Positions 26,956 to 33,840 of a stretch of DNA of 37,550 nucleotides are shown in pieces. The stretch lies in the NCBI GenBank assembly GCA_944390915.1, contig CALXRS010000016.1:1-37550 (forward strand). Reading direction: 5' to 3'. Position numbers and translations under genes: made by a program. Positions within the stretch are counted from its first letter, which is position 1, and every line of letters starts with the position of its first letter. This stretch comes from an uncultured Alphaproteobacteria bacterium (GTDB lineage Bacteria > Pseudomonadota > Alphaproteobacteria > RF32 > CAG-239). A model generated the notes under the pieces. The model worked only from the letters and a program-made list of their open reading frames with translations, made no database searches and had not been told where the DNA came from.

Positions 26956-28299
26956 TTGTTGAAAACAGGAAAAATTATCGTTTCGGCGCTGGTCGCGCTG
27001 CTGGTTTCTTTTCCGGCGGCCGCCCGCCTGTTTGACATTGAAGAATATCGGCTGGCAAACGGGGCAACCCTGCTGGTGGTGGAAAACCGCAAGGCGCCGA
27101 TTGTCAAACATATGGTATGGTACAGGGTCGGCGCCGCGGACGAACTGCCGGGCAAAGGCGGCGCGGCGCATCTTTTGGAGCATCTCATGTTCCGCGGCAC
27201 GACCAAAACGGCGGACGGTGAATTTAACCGCCTGATGCAAAAAAACGGCGCCGACAGCAACGCCTTTACCTCGCTTGACTATACCGCCTATCATCAGAAT
27301 TTGGATATCAGCCGGCTGGAGTTGGCCATGGCCTTAGAGGCCGACCGTATGCAAAATCTCGATTTTTCCGACGAGGCTTTTGCCTCCGAGCGCGACATTG
27401 TCTTTCAGGAGCGCAAACAGGTGGTGGACAATCAGCCGCTTTCGGCTTTTTCCGAGGCGCTGCGGCGCGGGCTGTGGCAGACTCATCCCTATGCCGCGCC
27501 GATTAGCGGAACCGAAGAAGAAATCCTGTCGCTGACTAAAGACGATATTATGGATTTTTACCGCCGCCACTATGCGCCCGAAAACGCGGTCATCATTATC
27601 TCCGGCGATATCGACGGGCAGACGGCCTATCGTCTGGCGGAAAAATATTACGGCCGTGTCTCCGCCCGTCCGGCTGGGACCAAAGCCGTTTTTCCGGAGC
27701 TTGACCCGCATACCCGAAGCAGCCTTTCCATGCGTTTGCCGCGGGTGGAGCTGCCGCGGGTCGTGCGCAGCTATGTCGTCGACTCGTACAATACCGATGC
27801 CGGGCAGATATATCCGTTGTCGGTTTTGGCCGTTTATCTCGGAGAAGGGGATATTTCCGCGCTTTACAGGGAGCTTGTCGTCAAACGCCGGCTGGCGCTT
27901 GCCGTGTCGGCGTCTTATGATTACGCTTCCCGCAGCTACGGCACTTTTTCCCTTTCCGCCGTGCCGGCGCCCGGCATCTCCGTCGAAGAGCTGAAAATTG
28001 CTCTGGACGAGGCGGTTGCCAATGCTCTCGATCGCCTGAATGACGGGGAATTAAACAGGGTTAAGAACAGAATGCTGGCTGGTTTGGTGTATCTTAAAGA
28101 CAATCCTTTCGACGCCGCTTATATCGTCGGTTCGCTTTATGCCGTCGGCATGAGCAAAGACGATATCGAAAACTATGCCGACAATATCCGCAAAGTGGAT
28201 GTCCCGGCCGTTAAAAAAGCCGCCGAAAAACTGCTGACCGCGAGCGCTGCGGCGGAAGGCACGGCAGAACCTTTGCCGCGGGGAGAAAAAGATGAGTAA
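26956..28299 (+). CDS. Periplasmic M16 zinc metallopeptidase (catalytic subunit)
   Basis: M16B peptidases (pitrilysin family) degrade peptides inside a clamshell made of two half-proteins. The start is TTG 26956 with GGGAG 9 nt upstream. Residues 1-22 are a signal peptide ending in Ala-Ala-Ala. The inverted zinc motif HLLEH is at residues 72-76, and the third ligand Glu lies in ERDIVFQERKQ about 76 residues later. Two M16 domains span 447 residues. It overlaps the next gene by 8 nt; that gene encodes a partner without the motif. Together they probably form an active/inactive heterodimer. Confidence 0.92.
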   Translation: MLKTGKIIVSALVALLVSFPAAARLFDIEEYRLANGATLLVVENRKAPIVKHMVWYRVGAADELPGKGGAAHLLEHLMFRGTTKTADGEFNRLMQKNGADSNAFTSLDYTAYHQNLDISRLELAMALEADRMQNLDFSDEAFASERDIVFQERKQVVDNQPLSAFSEALRRGLWQTHPYAAPISGTEEEILSLTKDDIMDFYRRHYAPENAVIIISGDIDGQTAYRLAEKYYGRVSARPAGTKAVFPELDPHTRSSLSMRLPRVELPRVVRSYVVDSYNTDAGQIYPLSVLAVYLGEGDISALYRELVVKRRLALAVSASYDYASRSYGTFSLSAVPAPGISVEELKIALDEAVANALDRLNDGELNRVKNRMLAGLVYLKDNPFDAAYIVGSLYAVGMSKDDIENYADNIRKVDVPAVKKAAEKLLTASAAAEGTAEPLPRGEKDE

Positions 28300-29695
28300 G
28301 AGATTTTTTGCCTTTTTGTTTGCGTTTGCCGCGGTTGTCGGCGGAGTTTTTTATTTTTCCGGCCGCGGAAAAATTGATGCCGACAAAATTATTGCCGACT
28401 CTTTGCTTGGCGGCCGCAGTTTTTCGCTGCCGGTGGTCGAGGTGGTGTCGCCCAAATACGGCCTCAAGGCCTATTTGCTGGAAGACAAAAGCAACCCCAT
28501 CGTCAGTCTCAGTTTTATGTTTGCCGGCGCCGGCCGCGGAGCGGAAGGCAAAGGGCAGGAGGGACTTGCCGGAATGACGGCGGCAATGATTGCCGAAGCG
28601 GCGGGCGGGCTTGACGCCGAAGAGTTTAAGGAAAAACTTGCTGAACATGCCATTGCGCTCGGTTACGATGCCGGGGCGGACGATTTTTCGGGACATCTTC
28701 TGACCACTCGGGAATTTGCTCCCATCGCTTACGAAATGCTCCGGCAGACTCTGAGCAGCCCCGAACTTGCCGAAAAAGACCTCAGGCGCATCAAAAAACA
28801 AATGTTGGCGCTGCTCGCCAGCCAGACGGAAAGTCCGGAACAAAAACTTTCGCTGTTGATGGGACAAAAGCTTTTCGGCGACCATCTTTACGGGCGGAAT
28901 CCGCTTGGCAAAAAAGAAGACATTGAAAGCTTTTCGTCGCGCGACATCAGAGATTTTGCGGCGAAAAACTTCGGCCGGAGCAATCTGATTGCGGGCATTG
29001 CCGGCGATATTTCTCCGGCGGAGGCGGGAAAACTTCTCGATGATGTTTTCGGCGTGTTGCCCGCGGCCGGAGCCAACGACCGCGTGCCGGAAATCGTGCC
29101 CGACATTGCCGGCGGTTTTGTTCACCGAAACGACGATTTGCCGCAAACGGTGTCTTTTGCTGCAGCGGTCGGTACCAAACGCCTGGCAGCGGATTTTTAT
29201 CCGCTCTATATTGCCAACTACATTTTGGGCGGCGCGGGGCTCAATTCCCGCCTGAACCAGGCCGCGCGGGAAAAGGAGGGGCTGACCTACGGCGTTTATA
29301 CAGGGCTGTCGCTGCCCGCCAAAACGGCGATGATTGTCGGCAATTTTTCGACCACGCCGCAGAACTATGCCCGTATGGAAGAAGTTTTTGTTGCCGAATG
29401 GAACAGAATGGGACGCTTTGGCGCAACCGCCGACGAGCTGGCGGAAGCCAAAAACTATCTGCTCAACTCGTACAACCTGCGCTTTGCCGACATAACCAAT
29501 ATTTCGGCAATGCTGGTCTATATGCAAAGAGAAAATCTCGGTCTCGATTTTTTGCAAAAACGGAACGACTATGTCAGGGAGGTAACGCTTGAACAGGTCA
29601 ACCGCGCGGCGGCAAAATATTTTACGCCGGACAATCTGCGGCTGATAAGCCTCGGCAATTTTAATCAGTCTTGGGGAGAAAACAATGGAAAATAA
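28292..29695 (+). CDS. M16-family protein lacking the zinc motif (non-catalytic partner)
   Basis: This is the second half of the M16 pair. It has an N-terminal signal or anchor segment (residues 4-22) and two M16-like domains. The place of HxxEH reads GQEGLAG, so zinc cannot bind. The substrate-contacting Arg-Tyr elements typical of the partner subunit remain (LNSRLNQAAREKEGLTYGVY near residue 320). It has 467 residues. It overlaps the catalytic gene by 8 nt and pgi by 11 nt, so translation is coupled. Inactive partners of this type are well known in M16B pairs. Confidence 0.9.
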   Translation: MSKRFFAFLFAFAAVVGGVFYFSGRGKIDADKIIADSLLGGRSFSLPVVEVVSPKYGLKAYLLEDKSNPIVSLSFMFAGAGRGAEGKGQEGLAGMTAAMIAEAAGGLDAEEFKEKLAEHAIALGYDAGADDFSGHLLTTREFAPIAYEMLRQTLSSPELAEKDLRRIKKQMLALLASQTESPEQKLSLLMGQKLFGDHLYGRNPLGKKEDIESFSSRDIRDFAAKNFGRSNLIAGIAGDISPAEAGKLLDDVFGVLPAAGANDRVPEIVPDIAGGFVHRNDDLPQTVSFAAAVGTKRLAADFYPLYIANYILGGAGLNSRLNQAAREKEGLTYGVYTGLSLPAKTAMIVGNFSTTPQNYARMEEVFVAEWNRMGRFGATADELAEAKNYLLNSYNLRFADITNISAMLVYMQRENLGLDFLQKRNDYVREVTLEQVNRAAAKYFTPDNLRLISLGNFNQSWGENNGK

Positions 29696-31325
29696 CGTAA
29701 CCAAAACAAAAGCATGGAAAAAACTTGCGCTGCACTATCGTTTTTTTAAGAAAACGGAAATGAAAGATCTGTTTGCGCTGGACGCCCGTCGCGGCTCCCG
29801 ATATGCCGTTTCGCTCGGGTCGCTGTATCTGGACTATTCCAAAAACCGTTTTAACGAAAAAACCATGCAGCATTTGCTGGAGCTGGCCGACGAAGTGCAC
29901 CTCAAGGAAAAGATAGAGGCCATGTTCGCCGGTGAAAAAATCAACCGAACCGAAAATCGCGCCGTGCTGCACACCGCTCTGCGCAATCGTGCGTCCACGC
30001 CGGTTTATGTGGACGGCAGGGACGTTATGCCGGAGATAAACGCCGTTTTGGCCAAGATGAAAAAATTTACCGACGCCGTGCGCTACGGCGAATTTAAGGG
30101 GGAAACCGGCAAAAAACTGACCACCATCGTCAATATCGGCATCGGCGGTTCCGACCTGGGGCCGGTGATGGCCACCGCCGCCCTGAAGGAATATTGGGCC
30201 AAAGATGTTCAATGCCATTTTATTTCCAACATTGACGGTTCCGCCTGCGACGACGTTTTGAGCAAAATAGACCCCGAGACGACTTTGTTTGTCATCGTTT
30301 CCAAAACATTTACCACCATCGAAACCTTAACCAACGCCCGCACTTGCCGCAAATGGCTGATTGACGCGTTGGGCGAATTTGCGGTGGCCAAGCACTTTGT
30401 CGCCGTTTCCACCAATGCGGCGGAAGTGGCAAAATTCGGCATCAACACCGACAATATGTTCGAGTTTTGGGATTTTGTCGGCGGGCGCTATTCCATGTGG
30501 TCGGCGGTCGGTCTGTCGATTGCTTTGGCCATAGGCATGGAAAATTTTGAAAAAATGCTCGACGGCGCCTATGAAATGGATAACCATTTCCGCAGCGCTC
30601 CTTTTGCCGAAAACATTCCGGTTATTCTCGGTCTGCTCGGCGTGTGGTATGACAATTTCTTCAATTTTCACAGCTATGGGGTTGTCCCTTACGATCAGGA
30701 TCTGCGCTATCTGCCGGCCTATCTGCAACAGCTGGATATGGAAAGCAACGGCAAATCGGTGAACTTGAACAACAAGTTTGTCAAACATGCCACCGGTCCC
30801 GTGTTGTTCGGAGGAGCCGGCACCGACGTGCAGCATTCGTTTTTCCAGCTTTTGCATCAGGGAACGCAGGTTGTGCCGTTGGATCTGATTGTGCCGGCCA
30901 TTTCTCACAACGAAATCGGCGAACATCACGAAATTCTGGTGGCCAATGCGCTGGCTCAGGGCGAAGCGCTGATGCGCGGCAAAACCGTCGGCGAGGCGGC
31001 GGCGGAACTCGCCAAATCCGGCAAAAGCGTCACGGACGTCAGCCGGTTGAAACGCTATAAATCTTTTGCCGGCAACCGTCCGACCAACACCATCGTCATC
31101 AAAAAGCTGGATCCGTACGCCCTGGGCATGCTGGTTGCCATGTACGAACACAAGGTGTTTGTCGAAGGCGCGATCTGGAATATCGATTCGTTTGATCAAA
31201 TGGGCGTGGAGCTTGGCAAGCAGATGGCTTTGAGCATTTTGCCCGAGCTGCAGGGACACGCTTCCGGCCTGCATGACAGTTCCACCCGCCGGCTGATAGA
31301 ACTTGTCAAAAAACTGCGCAAATAG
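29685..31325 (+). CDS. pgi: Glucose-6-phosphate isomerase
   Basis: Pgi interconverts glucose-6-phosphate and fructose-6-phosphate. The sugar isomerase core is visible: IGIGGSDLGPVMATAALKEY near residues 151-170, FVGGRYSMWSAVGLSIALAI near 264-283, catalytic-region blocks with HNEIGEHHEIL, and the C-terminal signature SFDQMGVELGKQMAL, ending in a Lys-rich tail. The length of 546 matches the E. coli-type enzyme (549). The ATG overlaps the M16 gene by 11 nt. mutL follows after 11 nt. The link to the protease genes is probably only positional. Confidence 0.97.
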   Translation: MENNVTKTKAWKKLALHYRFFKKTEMKDLFALDARRGSRYAVSLGSLYLDYSKNRFNEKTMQHLLELADEVHLKEKIEAMFAGEKINRTENRAVLHTALRNRASTPVYVDGRDVMPEINAVLAKMKKFTDAVRYGEFKGETGKKLTTIVNIGIGGSDLGPVMATAALKEYWAKDVQCHFISNIDGSACDDVLSKIDPETTLFVIVSKTFTTIETLTNARTCRKWLIDALGEFAVAKHFVAVSTNAAEVAKFGINTDNMFEFWDFVGGRYSMWSAVGLSIALAIGMENFEKMLDGAYEMDNHFRSAPFAENIPVILGLLGVWYDNFFNFHSYGVVPYDQDLRYLPAYLQQLDMESNGKSVNLNNKFVKHATGPVLFGGAGTDVQHSFFQLLHQGTQVVPLDLIVPAISHNEIGEHHEILVANALAQGEALMRGKTVGEAAAELAKSGKSVTDVSRLKRYKSFAGNRPTNTIVIKKLDPYALGMLVAMYEHKVFVEGAIWNIDSFDQMGVELGKQMALSILPELQGHASGLHDSSTRRLIELVKKLRK

Positions 31326-31336
31326 GAGCGTCCTAT

Positions 31337-33175
31337 ATGGCAATCCGCATCCTGCCCGACAACCTCGTTAACCAGATAGCCGCCGGTGAAGTGGTCGAAC
31401 GGCCGGCTTCGGTGGTTAAAGAACTGGTGGAAAACGCCATCGACGCCGGCGCGTCTTCGGTGGAGGTTTCCCTTGTCGACGGCGGCAAGTCGCTGATAGC
31501 CGTTGCCGACAACGGTCGCGGCATGACGCGCGAAGATTTGTTGTTGGCGGTGGAACGCCACGCCACTTCCAAATTGCCGGACGATGATTTGTTTAATATC
31601 GGTTATCTTGGTTTTCGCGGCGAGGCGTTGCCGTCGATTGCCTCGGTTGCCCGCCTTAGCGTTACCACCCGCGGCGCGGGGGCGGAAAACGGCTGGCGGC
31701 TGGAAGTAAACGGCGGAATAAAAGAAGAACCGCGGCCGGCAGCCGCCGCTTGCGGCACCAGGGTTGAGGTGCGCGACCTGTTTTATGCCGCGCCGGCACG
31801 GCTTAAATTTTTGAAAACCGCCGCCGGTGAAACGGCGCAATGTATCGACATTGTCAACCGTATTGCCCTTGCCAACCCGCAAGTTTCCTTTTACTTATAC
31901 GACGGCGAAAAGAAAAAAATAGCCTTAAACGCCTGCCAGGGAGAGTTGTTTGACGCCCGTCTGAAACGCCTGAGCGACGTTATGGGGCGCGAGTTTGGCG
32001 AAAACTCCGTTCTGATTGACGCCGCAGGCGATGATATCCGCATCGGCGGCTATGTCAGCCTGCCGACCCTGAACAGAGCCAATTCGCTTTCACAATATTT
32101 GTTTGTCAACAATCGGCCGGTGCGTGACAAACTGCTGCTCGGCGCCGTGAAAGGCGCTTATCAGGGAGTGCTGGAAAACGGACGTTATCCGCTGTGTGCG
32201 CTGTTTGTCGACGTTGCTCCCGAATATGTCGATGTCAACGTACATCCCGCCAAGGCCGAAGTGCGCTTTTTTGATTCCGCGGCGGTACGCGGGTTGATGG
32301 TCGGCGCCATCCGCAACGCGTTGTCTTTCGGCAGCAGGCAGGCAGCCGCGCCGGTCGGACTGGGACAGCTGTTGCAGGCCGGAGCGGAACAGGCGCAGCC
32401 TTTGCCACGATCGGCGGCAAAAGAAGATATGGCCGTACTCAATGACTATCAACCGCAGCCCGCGCCGACACCGTTTGCGCGGTTGGGCGGATATGCGGCC
32501 GGCCGGACAAAAACGGCCGTTTTGCCGGAGCTTGAAAGAAAATTTTCCGTTCGCGCGGAAGAAATCGACGAAGAAAATTTGCCCGAACGGACGGACGGCG
32601 TGTTGGGGCAGGCCAAGGCGCAGTTTCACAACACCTACATCATTTCACAGACCGAAGACGGCATTGTTCTGGTCGACCAGCATGCCGCCCACGAGCGGAT
32701 TGTGATGGAAAAAATGAAAAAAGCCCTAAGTGAGGGAAGGGAACCGACAACCCAACTGCTGCTGATACCGGAAATTGTCGAACTGCCGGCGGCGGAAAAG
32801 GAAAAACTGCTGGAAAACGCCGATGATTTGCGCCGTTGCGGGCTGGTGGTGGAAGAATTCGGCCCGGCGGCGGTGATTGTGCGCGAAGTGCCGGCGCTGA
32901 TAAAAGACGGCAATATCAGTCGCTTGGTGCACGACCTGGCGGAACAGGCGGTCGAATGGGGCGGCAATTTTGCCTTAACGGAAAAACTGAACCACATTGT
33001 TGCCACCATGGCCTGCCACGGCTCCGTGCGGGCGGGGCGCAGCCTGAATCTGGCAGAGATGAATCGTCTGTTGCGCGAGATGGAGCAGACGCCGAACTCC
33101 GGACAATGCAACCACGGGCGCCCGACTTATATTGAGTTGAAGCTGAAAGACATAGACAAATTGTTCCACCGGTGA
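31337..33175 (+). CDS. mutL: DNA mismatch repair protein MutL (endonuclease type)
   Basis: MutL links mismatch recognition by MutS to strand incision. The GHKL ATPase motifs are present: NQIAAGEVVERPASVVKELV with the catalytic Glu region ENAIDAGA, DNGRGM, and GFRGEALPSIASV. The linker (about residues 335-425) is Ala/Pro-rich. The C-terminal domain carries D447-QHAAHERIVM-E458, which fits the endonuclease motif DQHA-x2-E-x4-E, plus ACHGSVRAG and NHGRPTYIEL. It therefore should nick DNA itself and needs no MutH. Length is 612. The stop lies 50 nt before tRNA-His. Confidence 0.95.
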   Translation: MAIRILPDNLVNQIAAGEVVERPASVVKELVENAIDAGASSVEVSLVDGGKSLIAVADNGRGMTREDLLLAVERHATSKLPDDDLFNIGYLGFRGEALPSIASVARLSVTTRGAGAENGWRLEVNGGIKEEPRPAAAACGTRVEVRDLFYAAPARLKFLKTAAGETAQCIDIVNRIALANPQVSFYLYDGEKKKIALNACQGELFDARLKRLSDVMGREFGENSVLIDAAGDDIRIGGYVSLPTLNRANSLSQYLFVNNRPVRDKLLLGAVKGAYQGVLENGRYPLCALFVDVAPEYVDVNVHPAKAEVRFFDSAAVRGLMVGAIRNALSFGSRQAAAPVGLGQLLQAGAEQAQPLPRSAAKEDMAVLNDYQPQPAPTPFARLGGYAAGRTKTAVLPELERKFSVRAEEIDEENLPERTDGVLGQAKAQFHNTYIISQTEDGIVLVDQHAAHERIVMEKMKKALSEGREPTTQLLLIPEIVELPAAEKEKLLENADDLRRCGLVVEEFGPAAVIVREVPALIKDGNISRLVHDLAEQAVEWGGNFALTEKLNHIVATMACHGSVRAGRSLNLAEMNRLLREMEQTPNSGQCNHGRPTYIELKLKDIDKLFHR

Positions 33176-33183
33176 TTTTTTGC

Positions 33184-33212
33184 TTGACTTTGCGCGGCCG
33201 ATTTTGTAAAAA
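33184..33212 (+). promoter_or_regulatory. Putative promoter of tRNA-His
   Basis: TTGACT (33184-33189) and TAAAAA (33207-33212) are spaced by 17 nt; the predicted start is just before the tRNA. Confidence 0.5.
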
Positions 33213-33225
33213 GTCACTCAGTGAC

Positions 33226-33303
33226 GGCGAAAGTAGCTCAGTTGGTTAGAGCACCGGTTTGTGGTACCGGGTGTCGTGAGTTCGAATCTCATCTTTCGCC
33301 CCA
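33226..33303 (+). tRNA. tRNA-His (anticodon GTG)
   Basis: G-1 (33226) pairs with C73 (33300), the His-specific extra pair. The acceptor GCGAAAG / CTTTCGC is perfect. The anticodon loop TTGTGGT gives GTG, the T-loop is TTCGAAT, and CCA is encoded (33301-33303). Confidence 0.97.
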
Positions 33304-33336
33304 GATTGTATAAGAAGCTGAATTTGTAAGCTTATC

Positions 33337-33377
33337 AAACGGAGAACGCAAAGAAAACCGCAGTTCTCCGTTTTTTT
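33337..33377 (+). terminator. Terminator of tRNA-His transcript
   Basis: An 11-bp stem AAACGGAGAAC / GTTCTCCGTTT (33337-33347 with 33363-33373) is followed by a T run. Confidence 0.85.
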
Positions 33378-33412
33378 GTATCCGGAAAACCACGCGCCGG
33401 TGCGGGGGCATC

Positions 33413-33450
33413 GGCTCTTTGTCAAAGTATGGGCTCATTGTCAAAGTATG
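33413..33450 (+). repeat. 19-bp tandem duplication
   Basis: Two adjacent copies, GGCTCTTTGTCAAAGTATG and GGCTCATTGTCAAAGTATG, differ at one base. They lie in the gene-free 33304-33617 stretch, which otherwise is AT-rich and shows no credible gene. Confidence 0.85.
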
Positions 33451-33617
33451 GGGTAGGGGAAAAATATCTAAGCAACCGGTCAAATTTAATTTTTTCTTTT
33501 TATTTAGCAGCCTCAGCATAGCAAAGAGTTCGAATATGCTTTGGCATAAGTTGCAAATCTGTTTAGCTTTTCAAAAATTTCTTTACTTTTGGACAAACAG
33601 GTTTTAACTTTACCTTT

Positions 33618-33811
33618 GGGTATGCGCTGCATATCCGAGGGCGTCAGAAACCCTTAATACAACTAGTCGCGCATAACGACTTTAAATATTCATGCCGATT
33701 TCTGCCTTTTCGGGGCGGATGTCGGCTCAATAAGGCTATGTGCTGAATAAGCCGAGCCGTTTTAGTTGTATTACGGTTTCTGAACATCCGCCCACCTATA
33801 TGGTGGGTTTT
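33618..33811 (+). ncRNA. Multi-hairpin structured RNA, HEARO/omegaRNA-like
   Basis: A dense set of helices occupies this stretch. There is a 5' hairpin (33618-33625 with 33629-33636). A long closing stem joins CAGAAACC plus TAATACAACT (33645-33664) to AGTTGTATTA plus GGTTTCTG (33764-33782). Inside are hairpins AGTCG/CGACT (33665-33681), TCTGCC/GGCGGA (33701-33719, flanked by GCCGA/TCGGC), and CGGCTC/GAGCCG (33723-33759) around GGCT/AGCC. The 3' end is a CCCACC/GGTGGG hairpin (33791-33807) with TTTT. The length (~195 nt), the motifs GCGGATG and GAATAAGCC, the final hairpin plus TTTT, and the position directly before a start codon match my memory of IscB omegaRNAs (HEARO). No covariance test was possible. 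A cis-regulatory leader is the alternative. Confidence 0.5.
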
Positions 33812-33838
33812 GCTTTAACTAATCGTAAAGGATGTTCA
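33781..33838 (+). promoter_or_regulatory. Shine-Dalgarno-sequestering inverted repeat with internal terminator hairpin
   Basis: TGAACATCC (33781-33789) is perfectly complementary to GGATGTTCA (33830-33838), which contains part of the AAAGGA Shine-Dalgarno (33827-33832) of the autotransporter. The CCCACC-TATAT-GGTGGG-TTTT hairpin sits in the loop. TGAACATCC starts within the closing stem of the upstream RNA (to 33782), so the two folds could compete at the edge. Confidence 0.6.
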
Positions 33839-33840
33839 AT

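Noticed and set aside
28211..29704. 497-codon open frame on the minus strand
   Set aside because: It is antisense to the second M16 gene, which has clear family features, overlapping coupling and a matching length.
30327..31343. 338-codon open frame on the minus strand
   Set aside because: Antisense to pgi, which is certain.
33645..33782. CRISPR array or IS terminal inverted repeats in the 33.6-33.8 kb region
   Set aside because: No regularly spaced direct repeats; the inverted segments form one multi-branched fold, and no transposase is adjacent.
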